Positions 26,541-38,000 of a stretch of DNA of 64,000 nucleotides are shown here, piece by piece; within the stretch, counting starts at the first letter, position 1, and every line of letters starts with the position of its first letter. The stretch spans positions 1,526,197 to 1,590,196 of the forward strand of contig VYZI01000103.1 in the NCBI GenBank assembly GCA_013397695.1, given 5' to 3'. The translations under genes were made by a program, and so were the position numbers. Origin of the DNA: Centropus unirufus (Eukaryota > Chordata > Aves > Cuculiformes > Centropidae). The notes beneath the pieces were generated by a model. It was not told the origin of the DNA and made no database searches. It saw only the letters and a list, made by a program, of their open reading frames with translations.

Positions 26541-27752
26541 GTCAGATCATCCATAGAAGACAACCGGGTGATCAGGCCCAGTCAGCATGGGTTCATGAAA
26601 GACAGGTCCTGCCAAACAAACCTGATCTCCTTCTATGACAATGTGACCCACTTATTGGATGAGAGAAAGGCTGTGGATGTTGTGTATCTGAACTTCAGTA
26701 AAGCATTTGACACAGTTTCTCACAGCATTCTGCCCAAGAAACTGGCTGCCACTGGCCTGGACAGGCACACCCTCTCCTGGGTGGAAAACTGGCGGGATGG
26801 TCAGGCCCAAAGAGATGTGGTAAATGGAGCTCAATCCAGCTGGAGGCTGGACACAAGTCGTGTTCCCCAGGGCTCAGTGCTGAGTCCAGTCCTGTTCAAT
26901 CTCTTTATCAACGACCTGGACGAAGGGATTGAATGTACCCTTGGCAAGTTTGCAGACAGCACTATGTTGGGAGGAAGTGTTGATCTGTTTGAGGATAGGG
27001 ATGCTTTTCAAAGGCATCTGAACTGGCGGGACCAATTGGCAGAGGCCAAGGGGATGAGGTTCGACAAGGCCAAGTGCAGAGTCCTGCACTTGGGACATAA
27101 CAACCCTGCGCAGCGCTACAGGCTTGGGGAAGAGTGGCTGGAAAGCTGCCTAGAGGAGAAGGACCTGGGGGTGTTGGTCGACAGCTGAATGAGCATGAGC
27201 CAGCAGTGTGCCCAGGTGGCCAAGAAGGCCAATGGCATCTTGGCCTGGATCAGAAAATGTGTGGCCAGCAGGGCCAGGGAGGTGATTCTGCCCCTGTACT
27301 CGGCACTGATGAGGCCACACCTCGAATCCTGTGTTCAGTTCTGGGCCCCTCACTAAAAGAAGGACATTGAGGTTCTGGAGCGTGTCCAGAGAAGAGCAAC
27401 GAGGCAGGTGAAAGGGCTGGAGAACAAGTCTTATGAGAAGCGGCTGAGGGAGCTGGAATTGTTCAGCCTGGAGAAGAGGAGTCTGAGGGGAGACATTATC
27501 CCTGCCTCCAACTGCCTGAAAGGAGGTTGGGGAGAGGTGGGTGCTGATTTCTTCTCCCAGGTGACAGGTGATAAGACAAGGAGTAGTGGCCTCAAGCTGT
27601 GCCAGGAGAGGTTCAGGTTGGAGATTAGGAAAAAGTTTTTCTCTGAAAGGGTCATCAGGTGCTGGAACAGGCTGCCCAGGGAGGTGGTGGAATCACCATC
27701 CCTGGATGTATTTAAAAGATGGGTAGATGAGGTGCTTAAGAATATATGGTAG
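26541..27752 (+). pseudogene. CR1 ORF2 reverse-transcriptase remnant, catalytically dead
   Basis: One frame runs from 26541 to the terminal TAG at 27750-27752, interrupted by TGA (27186-27188) and TAA (27354-27356). The protein would be a LINE reverse transcriptase that copies the element's RNA onto nicked DNA. RT block A reads YLNFSKAFDTV with AAC at 26691-26693; the family normally has Asp (LDFSKAFD), a catalytic metal ligand. Block B (VPQGSVLSPVLFN, from 26862) is intact. The YADD/FADD block reads FADS, with AGC at 26958-26960 in place of the second Asp. Stops, missing catalytic residues and the absent 5' part all show that it is not functional. Smaller antisense frames across it are shadows. 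Confidence 0.92.
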
Positions 27753-27820
27753 ACAGGAACGGTTGGACTCAATGATCTCAGAGGTCTTTTCCAACTTTTT
27801 GATTCTGTGTGATTCTGTGT
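26548..27820 (+). mobile_element. CR1 LINE, 5'-truncated, with 3' end intact
   Basis: About 1.27 kb of an avian CR1 non-LTR retrotransposon. It starts inside the reverse-transcriptase domain (at the segment encoding EDNRVIRPSQHGF), so it lacks ORF1, the endonuclease and the N-terminal part of RT. It continues through the ORF2 C-terminal region (motifs PLYSALMRPHLE, VQRRATRQVKGLE, WNRLPREVVESPSL) into the 3' UTR core GGTTGGACTCAATGATCTC...TTTTCCAAC. It ends in two copies of GATTCTGTGT (27801-27820). The 5' boundary is approximate because CR1 makes no regular target duplication. The frame is broken by only two stops, which suggests moderate age. Confidence 0.95.
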
Positions 27821-29172
27821 ATTACAAGGCTGCAGGTGGAAAGCCACATTTTTCAAAGAAAACCTGAAGTAAAGTTGAGGAAGGAGATCTTTATAAGTAA
27901 TCCAAGCAGGTATTATTTAATAGCTTATATATTTTCTTCTCTTACTTACCGCTGAAGAACATGAGGAACTCATAAAGAGGAAGAGGCTACTTGATGAGGG
28001 AAAATAGCTGATTTTTTTTCTGAGACATAGGGACTTCTCTCTGGAAAGTTTGTAAGTGGTGGTATGTAAGTGTGCCTATATTTATTGTCATTTATTGTGA
28101 TTGGTGTCTTTCAAATATTATGTGTACACAGCCTCTCTATACGAAGGAAAAAAAAAAAAGGGAAAAAAGAAAAAGATGGTTCAAGCTCAAGTAAAATTCC
28201 AGACCAATTTGGGCACATAGTAGTATGAGAATGTGTACACAGGATGCAAAAGCCTACATAGTGTGTATGCAGTTTGAGTGTAACCGTGCACATGTTCTCT
28301 CTGTTTGTGTCTGAGCACATGCCCTTACCTTCTTTAATGTTTCTATGTGTTTATGTCAAGTTGTTGGTTATGAATTTTTTTTAATTTATTTTTCTGTGTG
28401 CCTTTCTGGACATACATACAATCCATTCTAAAGATTCTTCTAAGTCAGGATAAGGCATAAGTATATCCATTTAGCTCTGTCCACCAATGCTCTTATGAAA
28501 AGATGTGCCTACTTGAGTCCATACTATGTTTTCTAGTCAGGACCCGTGTCAACCCGTAATATATATATACATGCACTCATGTAGACATGGTTAACCTGGT
28601 TTTGCCTGATCTGGAGAGCTGATGTATCTGTGTACAATAGTATGCGTGCAAGGGAAGGGCATTTGTACTAGTTTGCAGACATTTAACATATTCTCAACTT
28701 GCAGAATGCTTACCACTGAGTCCTTATGATAACATCGGAGTCAGTAATAATTGCTAATGTTGAAGATATTTTAATTTTTCAAGTCAATAATGTCCATATT
28801 CATGCACGAGACTGGCTCTACTATCTCTCATCCACCAAAAAAAATCAGATTTACAGCACTGTGAGTGTATTGACCTTTGTTTTTAAAAGGAATGCAGAAT
28901 ATGGCCAAGACTGGTTTTGATAGGGTTTTTTTTTTTTTCATTTTTGCGTCCTGCTTAAAAATACAAACTTTTAGACTTCTGATCATATGTTCGAAAGTTA
29001 TGTCCCTAGTAGACCTTTTTTACAGGCTGTTTGTAGGTGTCTGATTAGCCAAAGCAAAGGACTGTATCCATCAGTCATTGATGTCTATCGAGTCAATTTG
29101 TTAAGTGAAGCAACCTTCCAGAAAGTCTCCTTGGGACAGTTTTGTACAGTTTGCTAAAGAACCAGGTGTTTC

Positions 29173-29198
29173 TTTTTTTCCTGGTAACAGGAAAAAAA
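29173..29198. repeat. 11-bp inverted repeat with GTAA loop
   Basis: TTTTTTTCCTG (29173-29183) and CAGGAAAAAAA (29188-29198) are exact reverse complements separated by GTAA. The T/A runs make part of the match easy to reach by chance. Confidence 0.5.
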
Positions 29199-30951
29199 AG
29201 CATTTTAGTCTCTAGCACCCTGAGTAAAAATAAGGACCTGATTTGTCACTGCTTCATCTAATAATTTGGACCCATGCAAAGTGAGTGCAAAACAGGTGTA
29301 GACACTGTGTTTTGTGCTTACTTTTCTTATCTGAGTCTTGAAACATGATTTCCTAATATGACAGAGGGTACCAGAGGGGTGAAACAGGTTCACTTGGCTT
29401 ATTTAGAACTGAGTATGCAAGGGACAAGACAGCAGAAAATAAGGGCATAGGGGGCTATCCCATTTTTCCTGAAGCAAATGGAAGCTGGATTAGGCCTAAA
29501 TCTCTAATTACATAGGGGTAATAGTCTATCAGAACTCCCAATGAAGCAAAAGGGAATTGGATCAAGCCCAAGACTCTAATTGCATTTTTCCTTGTCATTT
29601 TTGTTCATATATTTTGTTTACTCTGGTTCATCATTACGTTATTTTCTAATTATTATGATGGGATTAGTGGCCATTAAGTATTTGATTTCTGAATGGTATG
29701 ACTTGTTCCTAGTCTCTGATGTCATTGATGTATGTCAGAAAGCTTTGTATATTCTGGTGGATATAGCAAGAAATAGATAAATTTATTTCACAACTGAAAT
29801 GGATTGAGGCTTATACGTTTACCACTAGCACTTCAAAGAACCATACTACGTTTCCCTGGGCAGAAAACAATACAGTGCAAGGTCACACTTGTCTGGGTTT
29901 TTGCCCCTTTTTTTTTTATCCTGGTGTTCATACTAATACCTTTGAATTTCCACCGGAAGGACTGGATTTATCTAAGGTATTTGGTAAGAAGAAAGCATTA
30001 CTATGTGATCGATAGCTATTGTTTGGAGAAAGTTTCCATGATACCTGTGATTTTGGAGCACCCCAGTACGTTTGTTCAGTTTCTTGAACACCAGAAGGAA
30101 ATCCTTCTGCTTTTCTGAGACTATCTCTGGAGTGGTAACATCATGTCATCTACAGTCTAGATGTTTAGCGGTTTTACCATCTTGAATCCCATCCCCAAAG
30201 GCCACAGTTCTAGAGTAAGAAGAGAGTTACAACACACACCAGGCAAGAGGTGCGCTCATCCTTCCAGCAGCGTACTGACTGCGCTGTACTGGCATTATTA
30301 AAACTAAAGGACTCTGTAGAGGCCTTGGTACATGATGGAAATTCTCACTGACGACAGTAAAAACTGCGTGCGTTGATCTAGGCAAGATTCCAGGTAGATG
30401 ATGTCAATGTGGCTTGGAAAACATCACAGTAGGGAATACATGCTGGAGCAAGGGGCACTTCTGCAGTCATTCTTCACAACGTGGTTTTACTTCTTTGCCC
30501 ATTAATTAAGTCCTGAGACACATGGGCGCTGCTTTATTTTTATTTTTTTTCTGAGTTTTCCTAATTTGTTCTTTTTATTTGTGACCCTAAAATACAGGCT
30601 CAAAATTAGGGAATGGCTTTACCCAACACAGGTGTAGAGTTCCGGAACAGCTTTCTTACAGTAGCAATGGAAACAGGAAAGCAAATTAACTATGGGTTTT
30701 GATTAGTTAGTGAAAGGGATTATATAACAAAATTGTCCAAAATAGGAGGGCTTTACTCATCAACACAGGAGGTCTCATCCACTCTAAGTTCCACTGTATC
30801 TATCTGGGGAGCTGTGAAAGAGGTAATTATCAATACATTATGGTAGGACATGGTGAAATCATTGATATACCTATTCATTGCTTTCTGGGATAGAAGGATT
30901 TTTACTAATCTAGTGGTGATTTGTTCCCAATTAATATGTCTTTGGCTACAG

Positions 30952-31023
30952 CAGAGGTACAGAAACTTTGAACCAAATAGTAGAAGGCATGCCTGTCAAT
31001 TAAACTGTGCAGGAGATGTATTG
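30952..31023 (+). other. Splice-flanked 72-bp candidate exon
   Basis: The acceptor TGTCTTTGGCTACAG ends at 30951 and the donor TTG|GTAAGT starts at 31024. The length is a multiple of three and one frame is open (beginning QRYRNFEPNSRR) and continues from an upstream ATG at 30850. No family match. Such pairs occur by chance every few tens of kilobases, so this is only a lead for a non-coding transcript exon. Confidence 0.2.
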
Positions 31024-32479
31024 GTAAGTGACCTTCAGTTACAGAGATATAAAGTCTAAGTAACCTCAGTCACTTCATTGGAGTCACTCAAGACTTAAAC
31101 TGACAGAAGGGAGGGAGGAATGTATTCCTCGTTGCATTCCTTTTATTCCAGTTATAATAACACAGCCTCGACTTTGTATCTCCTACCTGCTGTAGGAAAT
31201 ATGGCTTTCTTTTAAACTGAACAGTATTTGGGTGTTTAGCTCATTTGATGTAGACTCTGTCAAAGCAGAATATTTCTTCTTTTTGAACTTAGAAGCCTGC
31301 TTTCCAGTGTTTCCACTATGCACATTAAAATCCATAGGGCCACATCACATATTCCTATCATGCCTTTGTTAATATCAAGAGAGATATTTGCTTAAGAAAA
31401 AACAAGGTGGAATAGTTCATGATAAATAACAACAAGATGTTTTAAAATAGATCTATCTCGCTTAAGACTGATTTACTTATTATATGTTTGCAATGAAGAT
31501 TAATTAGGAAAGTTTGTAGGATTTTTTTAAAAAACAGTATCACAAAACCATTTTGTCCAGTTGATGCTCGCTGCTCTGTGCTGTATAGAGCTAGGGAACT
31601 TGAGGAGGTGGAGAAGTGAGCTGGTCAGTCCAGCTTCACCATTCAACGTGACTAAAATGCACTGGCAAGCAGATAGTACAAGCTGTGAAATGCAAGTGAA
31701 CTTGTAAAAACTGGTCTTTTTAGCAATTCAGTGTGTTGTTGGTAACAAAGTTAAGGAAGCTCTTTAAAATATACACCTTAACTAAAACATGTACTTCAAC
31801 ATTGCTTTTGAAAAAAAACACTTCTAAAAAACCTGTCAGATCTGATTTCAAAGGTAGGCTCTGTTTTGCCATGAGAGAGGAAACCAGGTACTGGATGGAG
31901 AGACAGTTTCGTCAGTGGGGACTGACATAAATGTAAGCAGGTCTTTTCTGGGTAACTGTAATGATAAGGTCCCGTGTCCCATCCTGTCCCCTACCCCATT
32001 ACCAAAGGGGTAAAGGTACAAAAGGGTAAAGATGCAAAGGGTGATAGACCTCCAACCAGTGAAGGTAATGGAGTTTTGGGTGGATTCAGAGAAGCTGGCT
32101 TTGTCAGAATTCTGGTAGAAAAGGGAAAAGTGCAGGTTCTATGACATAGTTTTGTAGATAAATGCCTAAATTTTGTGTAATCCAGCAGCTAAACATTCCT
32201 ATAAACACTCGCATCAAGCTGCAGGTTAAACTGTAAATAATATGAGAAAATAAATGTTTTAGTAAAACCTTCTCTTTCCTAATACTAAAAAAATGGAGAA
32301 AAATATGTTGGAATGTATATGCAAAATGTTTTTAGCTTTTTTGAAGAAAGGTGTGTATGAAGGAAACTGAGCAAAGTTTAAGAAAAAGCTTTCTGAATGT
32401 AGTAATGGTTAAAAAAATGATCGTGCAAGATTTTTGCATACATGTCTATTTCATTCGAACCAGGGAAAAACTGATTCTT

Positions 32480-32511
32480 CTGCAGAGTGCAGACAAGACA
32501 GCACTCTGCAG
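32480..32511. repeat. Perfect 11-bp hairpin, 10-nt loop
   Basis: CTGCAGAGTGC (32480-32490) and GCACTCTGCAG (32501-32511) are exact reverse complements around the loop AGACAAGACA. The arms are not simple sequence. Too short for a microRNA precursor; function unknown. Confidence 0.6.
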
Positions 32512-32574
32512 GTTTGAGGCTCTGCAAAGGTGACACATTGGGTCTCCGCAGTGAGTGATTTCACAGAGTTAGGT

Positions 32575-32625
32575 GGTAACTTTTTAAACAGGTTAAAACA
32601 GGTAACTTTGTAAACAGGTTTAAAC
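32575..32625. repeat. Two-copy ~26-bp tandem duplication
   Basis: GGTAACTTTTTAAACAGGTT at 32575 is repeated, with one substitution and a small length change, from 32601 (GGTAACTTTGTAAACAGGTT). A recent local slippage duplication about 70 bases after the hairpin at 32480. Confidence 0.7.
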
Positions 32626-32845
32626 CCACATTTTAGCCCCCAAGATCTGAAAATCAAGGCATGTCTTACTGCCTCTCATCATGTTCATTGCGGATCTCTG
32701 TGCTCCACTCATGAGGCAGGCTGAAGTTCCCAGGCAGACTGAAGTCAAGCTCTCTGTATCTCCTACAGTTTGGCAGGGTTAGAGTGATAAAAAGGACCTG
32801 AATTTTTACTGCCATATATGAGATAAACTACTAAAATCATTGCAG

Positions 32846-33180
32846 CCGCAGATGTTTGCATCAGCAACTCCGGCTTTAGTTTGCCAATAAAACGTGGAGA
32901 TCTTTGCTTTTAAAACGGCGGGAAGTTTCCCCCCATGGGTCAATACTACGTACTTTGTAACTCTACTTTAACAGATTGGTTTTATATGTAGGGAGCTGAA
33001 CGCATGTGCTGGGAATGGGTAATTTTTTTGCAGTTACTCGTCTGGAAGACTCATGTTATAAACGTGCAGCAAGGAGTTAACAGAGGGGGCAGCCGGGAGT
33101 GGGGGGGTGCGGCGGGGTGTGGGGGTTGATCACAGAAAAGTTGCTGACCTCAGTGGATTTCAGCAGGTCAGACCTCGAGG
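32846..33180. promoter_or_regulatory. Isolated CpG patch with E2F-like site and G-runs
   Basis: I count 13 CpGs in about 335 bases inside AT-rich DNA where CpG is otherwise rare. Motifs visible: an octamer-like TTTGCATC, CCAAT (32884-32888), an E2F-like GGCGGGAA (32917-32924), and five plus-strand G-runs (33085-33089, 33095-33097, 33101-33107, 33114-33117, 33121-33125) that satisfy a G-quadruplex pattern. CpG retention implies low germline methylation, as at enhancers or minor promoters. No convincing exon follows, so I favour a distal regulatory element. Confidence 0.35.
33085..33125 (+). other. Predicted G-quadruplex tract
   Basis: Five runs of three to seven G separated by loops of up to seven bases on the plus strand. 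It meets the usual G3+N1-7 rule directly from sequence. Confidence 0.55.
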
Positions 33181-34120
33181 GGCTTTTGTGAGCAGACCCC
33201 AAGAGAATGGTGCAGACCCAGTGCTTGGAGTTTCACTTGTGGGTTTGGGTTTTTTTGAAAAAAAATACTAGTTAATGGCTGTCGACTATAGTGGGAAAAG
33301 TGTAATAAAAAAGGGTATTTTCTGCTCAATGCAGAATGTTTAAACTTTTCAGAAGGCGGTTCTTTCTCGCCTCTTACCCATCTGGTCCTCTGGCCACTTG
33401 TAGGAAAGGCTGCTCTGCAGCTGAGGACGCAAGAGCACAGCAAAGACAGCGCACCTGAGGCTGTGGAGTCCGTGGGAAAGCTGCTCAAAAGAGCCCTGCG
33501 ACTGGAACCAGACCACACTGTGACCATTAGGGTCCAATTACGTTACAGACCTTTTAGAAAAATAAATTCTACGGTTAAGGTGTTTGGATAACTCTTTGGA
33601 AGTGGGGACTTTTAAAAGGGAAGGTAATTTGTCTGGGGAAGCACTAATTTACCATGAAAGGGCTTTATTAGGGTCAAATCAGCAACGTTGTGGGTCATAG
33701 CACCTGTAGAGCAGGTACTCTTTTGAAGCAGATTTAACTCTTCTCATGACTTGCAATAGTTACCTTCCAGGTATAAAAGCACCTTTTCTAGTTGAAATAA
33801 TTGTCTTTATAAATGATTAATGGACTCAGAACTTGAACTTGCTTTGTTTGTAATTACAGAAGTATTCAAAACTGCCTGAACAGCACTAATTTATATTTAT
33901 CACTAATGCGGTTTTTATTTTTCAGAAGGTAAAAATAGCACAAGCCACTAATTACATTTTAAGCAACTTTTGCATCTCGTTTAAATAAAAGTTTGTAACA
34001 CGTCTAAAGTGAAATTTTAGATGCCTTGTTTTAATTTGGTGAGACAATTTTTGGCTCAAAGAAGGGTAATTCTGAATGGAAATGTTATAAAAGCTTTATT
34101 TTTGGCAACAGATTTACAAA
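33181..34120. other. Transition stretch, no recognisable gene
   Basis: Slightly GC-enriched to 33540, where a 119-codon minus-strand frame (33168-33527) of random S/R-rich composition lies, then AT-rich. Nothing identified. Confidence 0.45.
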
Positions 34121-34123
34121 ACG

Positions 34124-34153
34124 ACACAAGGTGTAGTTTCCTGCACCTTGTGT
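34124..34153. repeat. Perfect 10-bp inverted repeat with overlapping direct repeat
   Basis: ACACAAGGTG (34124-34133) and CACCTTGTGT (34144-34153) are exact reverse complements with a 10-nt loop. The direct repeat GTGTAGTTTC (34131-34140 and 34150-34159) overlaps both arms. Confidence 0.65.
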
Positions 34154-34179
34154 AGTTTCAAACACTATCTCTGCCGAAA

Positions 34180-34207
34180 GGGCTCCCGATTTCCCTAAAT
34201 CGAGCCC
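34180..34207. repeat. 11-bp hairpin with 2-nt bulge, 4-nt loop
   Basis: GGGCTCCCGATTT (34180-34192) pairs with AAATCGAGCCC (34197-34207) around the loop CCCT, with a CC bulge on the left arm. It lies only 26 bases after the hairpin at 34124-34153. Confidence 0.6.
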
Positions 34208-34209
34208 AT

Positions 34210-35000
34210 GGCTATCTTTGTCACCTCAAATGGAGCCATCAGTGCCTCTCTTCGTAACAAAAACTCTGTTAACCCTTCCCTGCCTGGCACCTTCTCAAAG
34301 ACTTGCTTCGATTCCAGCAGTTGAAAGAACCAGCAATGAATAGCTTTGCTGTTTGGCTTGGTTAGTCTTTACCAGACAATCCTGATTTATCTCCTTTTTT
34401 TTTTTTGGAGAAAGTAAAGGAGATTTCATCAATTCTACCTCTCCTTTTCCAGTTCAACGTTCCCTGAATTTTCTGGGAGAATTTCTTGCCAGCTTGCTTC
34501 TTTTTTGGGGGGAAGAGAGGAAGCCTCTGGTTTAGCAGCATATAGACCAGAGACATGAAGTTCACAGGTAAAAATAGGTGGAACTACCAGTTTTTCACTG
34601 CTCTGTACTAGCAAGAGCGTGCACCACAAAGGTCTGATCCTGACCAACCTTCAGCACCTTTTCCTCACCCTCCCTGCTTGACACCTGCAGGTTTGTGGCT
34701 TGGAAGCCGACTTTCAGCCTTGCTTTTGCTTGTGCCCTAGCTTTGGTTCTGAGCCTGCAGGGGACTGGTGTGCCTGGCACACCACAGGGCTTGGGGGCTC
34801 CCGAATGTCCTGCTCTGGCTGTGCACCACACTCTCCTTTTTGGGCTCAGAGTAATTTTTACATGAGGCTAAACTGCACTCCTCACCGAAGGGGTTTCTAG
34901 ATCCTGGGAGCTAAATCTAAACAATTATTTCCAAATTATTTTGCCCTGTTAAAATAGCTTCTGTAAACACCAGAACTAAAAATGCTTTCTGCTCTTTACT
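34210..35000. other. No recognisable gene
   Basis: Mixed composition with a T-rich tract at 34395-34407. Overlapping short frames on both strands look random. Confidence 0.45.
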
Positions 35001-38000
35001 GAAAATGTAAGGATTCTTTGCTGGCTACTTGGACGCTAAAGCCTACAGCCTCTAGTGAATATTCATGCATATGCATTAAAATAATCTCAAGGAACTCAAT
35101 AGGAACATTTCTGTGGATCAGGATTATTTCTAGGGGTGCATGTTAGCAGAAAACAGCCCCCATAGACCCTCCGGTTGATGAGGCTGCAGTGCTGCCTCTC
35201 ATAGTACCTGGCTTTTAGAGCAGAGTTTTGAAAGCAGTAAATCAAAAGTAGGGTTAAAACTTTTCATTGCATTTTTCCAAGTGCAGTATACATCAAACAA
35301 CGTTAAGCATTTCAAACAAATTTAAAAACAAGTGACCAAAAAAAGGCTTTTAGCTGTAGTTTTGTTTGGGTTTCTTCTCTTGGATATTTGGGATCTGCTA
35401 GAATCAGTCCTACAAAAATTAAAATCTCCAGGACAAGCAGCTTGAATCTTTAACTAAATGAACAAAATGTTGCAAACTACTGGAATTTTTAAAGAAAGAA
35501 ATTGGTAATTGGATTTGTAATAATAATTTGCAAATTTAACTTGGAAACCAGCTTTTTCTTCCAGATGAAGGAGAATCAGAAGTAGCCAGAACATTCAGGA
35601 AAGGTAACTTTATAAGCTTTCAAAGCTGTTTTGATAACATACTGTCTACCATGAACATTGTTTTCACATAATCATAAAAAACATATTTTCAATACTAAGA
35701 AAAATTTCATACTGGTCTTTTGCTCTCCATAGTTAACAGGCAAAATACATACTGCCTTTAAATATTCTGCCTGAAATTACTTTTGTCTGGGGTGAAAAAA
35801 AGGGCTGAGCTTTACATAGACTTTGTTTATATATATTACATATTGTGAAAGATTGACAGAGACAGGCTCTCCGAATTATCTATAATTCAGACTTGAAGGA
35901 AATTAAAAATTAGAATAGATTAAAATTTAGGGATAACACTATAGGACTACAGCTATCATTCAAATAATTACAGTGGGCAGCTTTATAAAAAGTGAATATT
36001 TATACTAAATAGTATCCATTTGAAAATTCATTTTCAGGGAAGATTTTTTTTATATTATATTCTGGGAAGTTAGACTCATAATAGCAAAGTACTACGTGGC
36101 ATGCAGCTAAATATAAAACAAAGCTCAGTTATCTAATATAGATATAAATACAAGTCTTTGTAGACAATCTGTTTAGACCAAGGAGGGGCAGGGACTGTAC
36201 CTTAATATACAGAGGAAAATGTTGAAGTGGAATATTGTATAAGTTAGCCAAAATATCAGCTAACTATTTTTTCCTTTTGTTGGATTTATTTCCTATCAGT
36301 AATAAAAAAGAATCAAATTATCAAATATGTCCAAAGACTCAGCATACCTAATTGTAACCAAATTTATATGATAAAAGTTAGGAGACAATTGGATTTTAAA
36401 TTTCTATAGACTGATCTTGCTCCCCTGAAATCAGGGATAAAATTCCCTTTGGCTTCAAAAGATGCTGGATTTCATGTCAGCATTTTAAAAACAATTTATT
36501 AACTCTTCAGTATTTTACTAAAGAATAAAACTTCCCTGTTTCTTTAAAATCAAAGTAACAAAAATTTTAGATTAAAATCTAAGCAAACAGGAATAGCAAA
36601 TACTATAAAAACAGCTTTTAGGTGGTTGCTATTATTAACCTGTCAGTTGATAAATTGATAAAAAGAATTCAGCCTTATTTATCTACTGGTTTTCAGTGGT
36701 TTGTAAGACTTAGATATTTTACGTTCTCGATCTAACATGCAGAAGATCTGAAACAAATGAAGCTCTGCCTTTGCAGAATAAAGGCAGAAATATGTTTTGG
36801 CAATTAGAAAAATCAAATCTAGCTGCTGAATATAAAATACTGAATACATAAGTAATTAAGGACTGACATCTTAATATTAACAATAGAAACTAAAGCTGAG
36901 AGATGTTTGATCCAAGAATCTTCTTTTAATAAAATATAGAAATTTGGCCTTTTGGACATTAAAAAAAAAAAACTTATTAGGAAGTTTAAATTTGTAGTTT
37001 AGTAAATACATTATTTAAACTGAAGACAGAGACAAGGAGGTAAGTGATAGTATTAAAACTTATTATTTGTACAGAGAGAAAATACTTCTATAAGGGCAAA
37101 CAATAAAAAGAAGTCAGTTTGGAGTTCACTACTATTCTATAGATTCTTATAGTCCATACTTATTCATATGACTTAAAGACTAAAATATTAGAACCATTAT
37201 TCATCCTTAGTGAGTATATTTCTTTTTAAATGTTAGGGTTTTTCCTCTTTTGCAAAAAATTGCTGTTGACTATTCCAGAGGAAAGCAAAAAAAAAGTCAG
37301 TAAATTCGATCATAATTCACAAATACTTCTTCTCTTGAAGCAGATTTTTTTAGTTTGAAATTACTAACAAAATTATTTGAACAGTTTTTTTAAACTTACT
37401 TTATGTGAGAATCTTTTTGAAAGTTACAGTATTATCTTACTTAGAACTGACTGCAGCTGGAATACAGCCCTTTTTTAAAATTGAATACTGTACATAATAA
37501 TTAACAAAACATGGATGTAGATACAGTTACATTTATTAGGAGCATTAATTTGCATTGTTTAATCTTTTGGGGGAGTTTGCTCTTTTTTAAAGCTTTTAAG
37601 CAGTTAGTAATAAAAATAAACTAAGATTAAAAATTTCTGTTTCAAATCTTGCTTAAACACATTAAAAATGTTTCCAAACCTTTAAATGTGGTTTGATACA
37701 TTTTTGCTTATTATGTGCAGGTTATTTATAAATCTTCTTACGATAAAGGATTTCTATTTATAGGTAGTTCATATCTCATTAAACCGAAGGAGCAGACAGG
37801 GTTACATCATACTTGTTTGTAAGTTTAACTGAGACTTATTTAATAGAACAATGAACTATATAAATATTCCACATTATGTTTTATCCAAATAAAAGCATTT
37901 GTAATAATTAATATATGTCAGCAGTCCCATATTGATAATGTGTCTGGAAGGTATCTTCAATTCCTACTTAATATTCTTACAGTTTTTTCCTTCCATGGCT

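Larger units (their letters stand above)
27821..32845. other. AT-rich stretch without recognisable gene
   Basis: AT-rich with TG/CA-rich patches (28220-28330, 28555-28590), a purine-rich A/G tract (28143-28172) and small inverted repeats (29173-29198, 32480-32511). Frames are short and random. One segment with good splice consensus on both sides is listed separately at 30952-31023. Confidence 0.5.

Noticed and set aside
26652..27856. Antisense frames across the CR1
   Set aside because: They are shadows of the CR1 ORF2 reading frame.
27956..28000. Minus-strand donor-like ACTTAC next to a readable YEFLMFFS segment
   Set aside because: The upstream acceptor on the minus strand is poor and the short peptide matches no family I can name.
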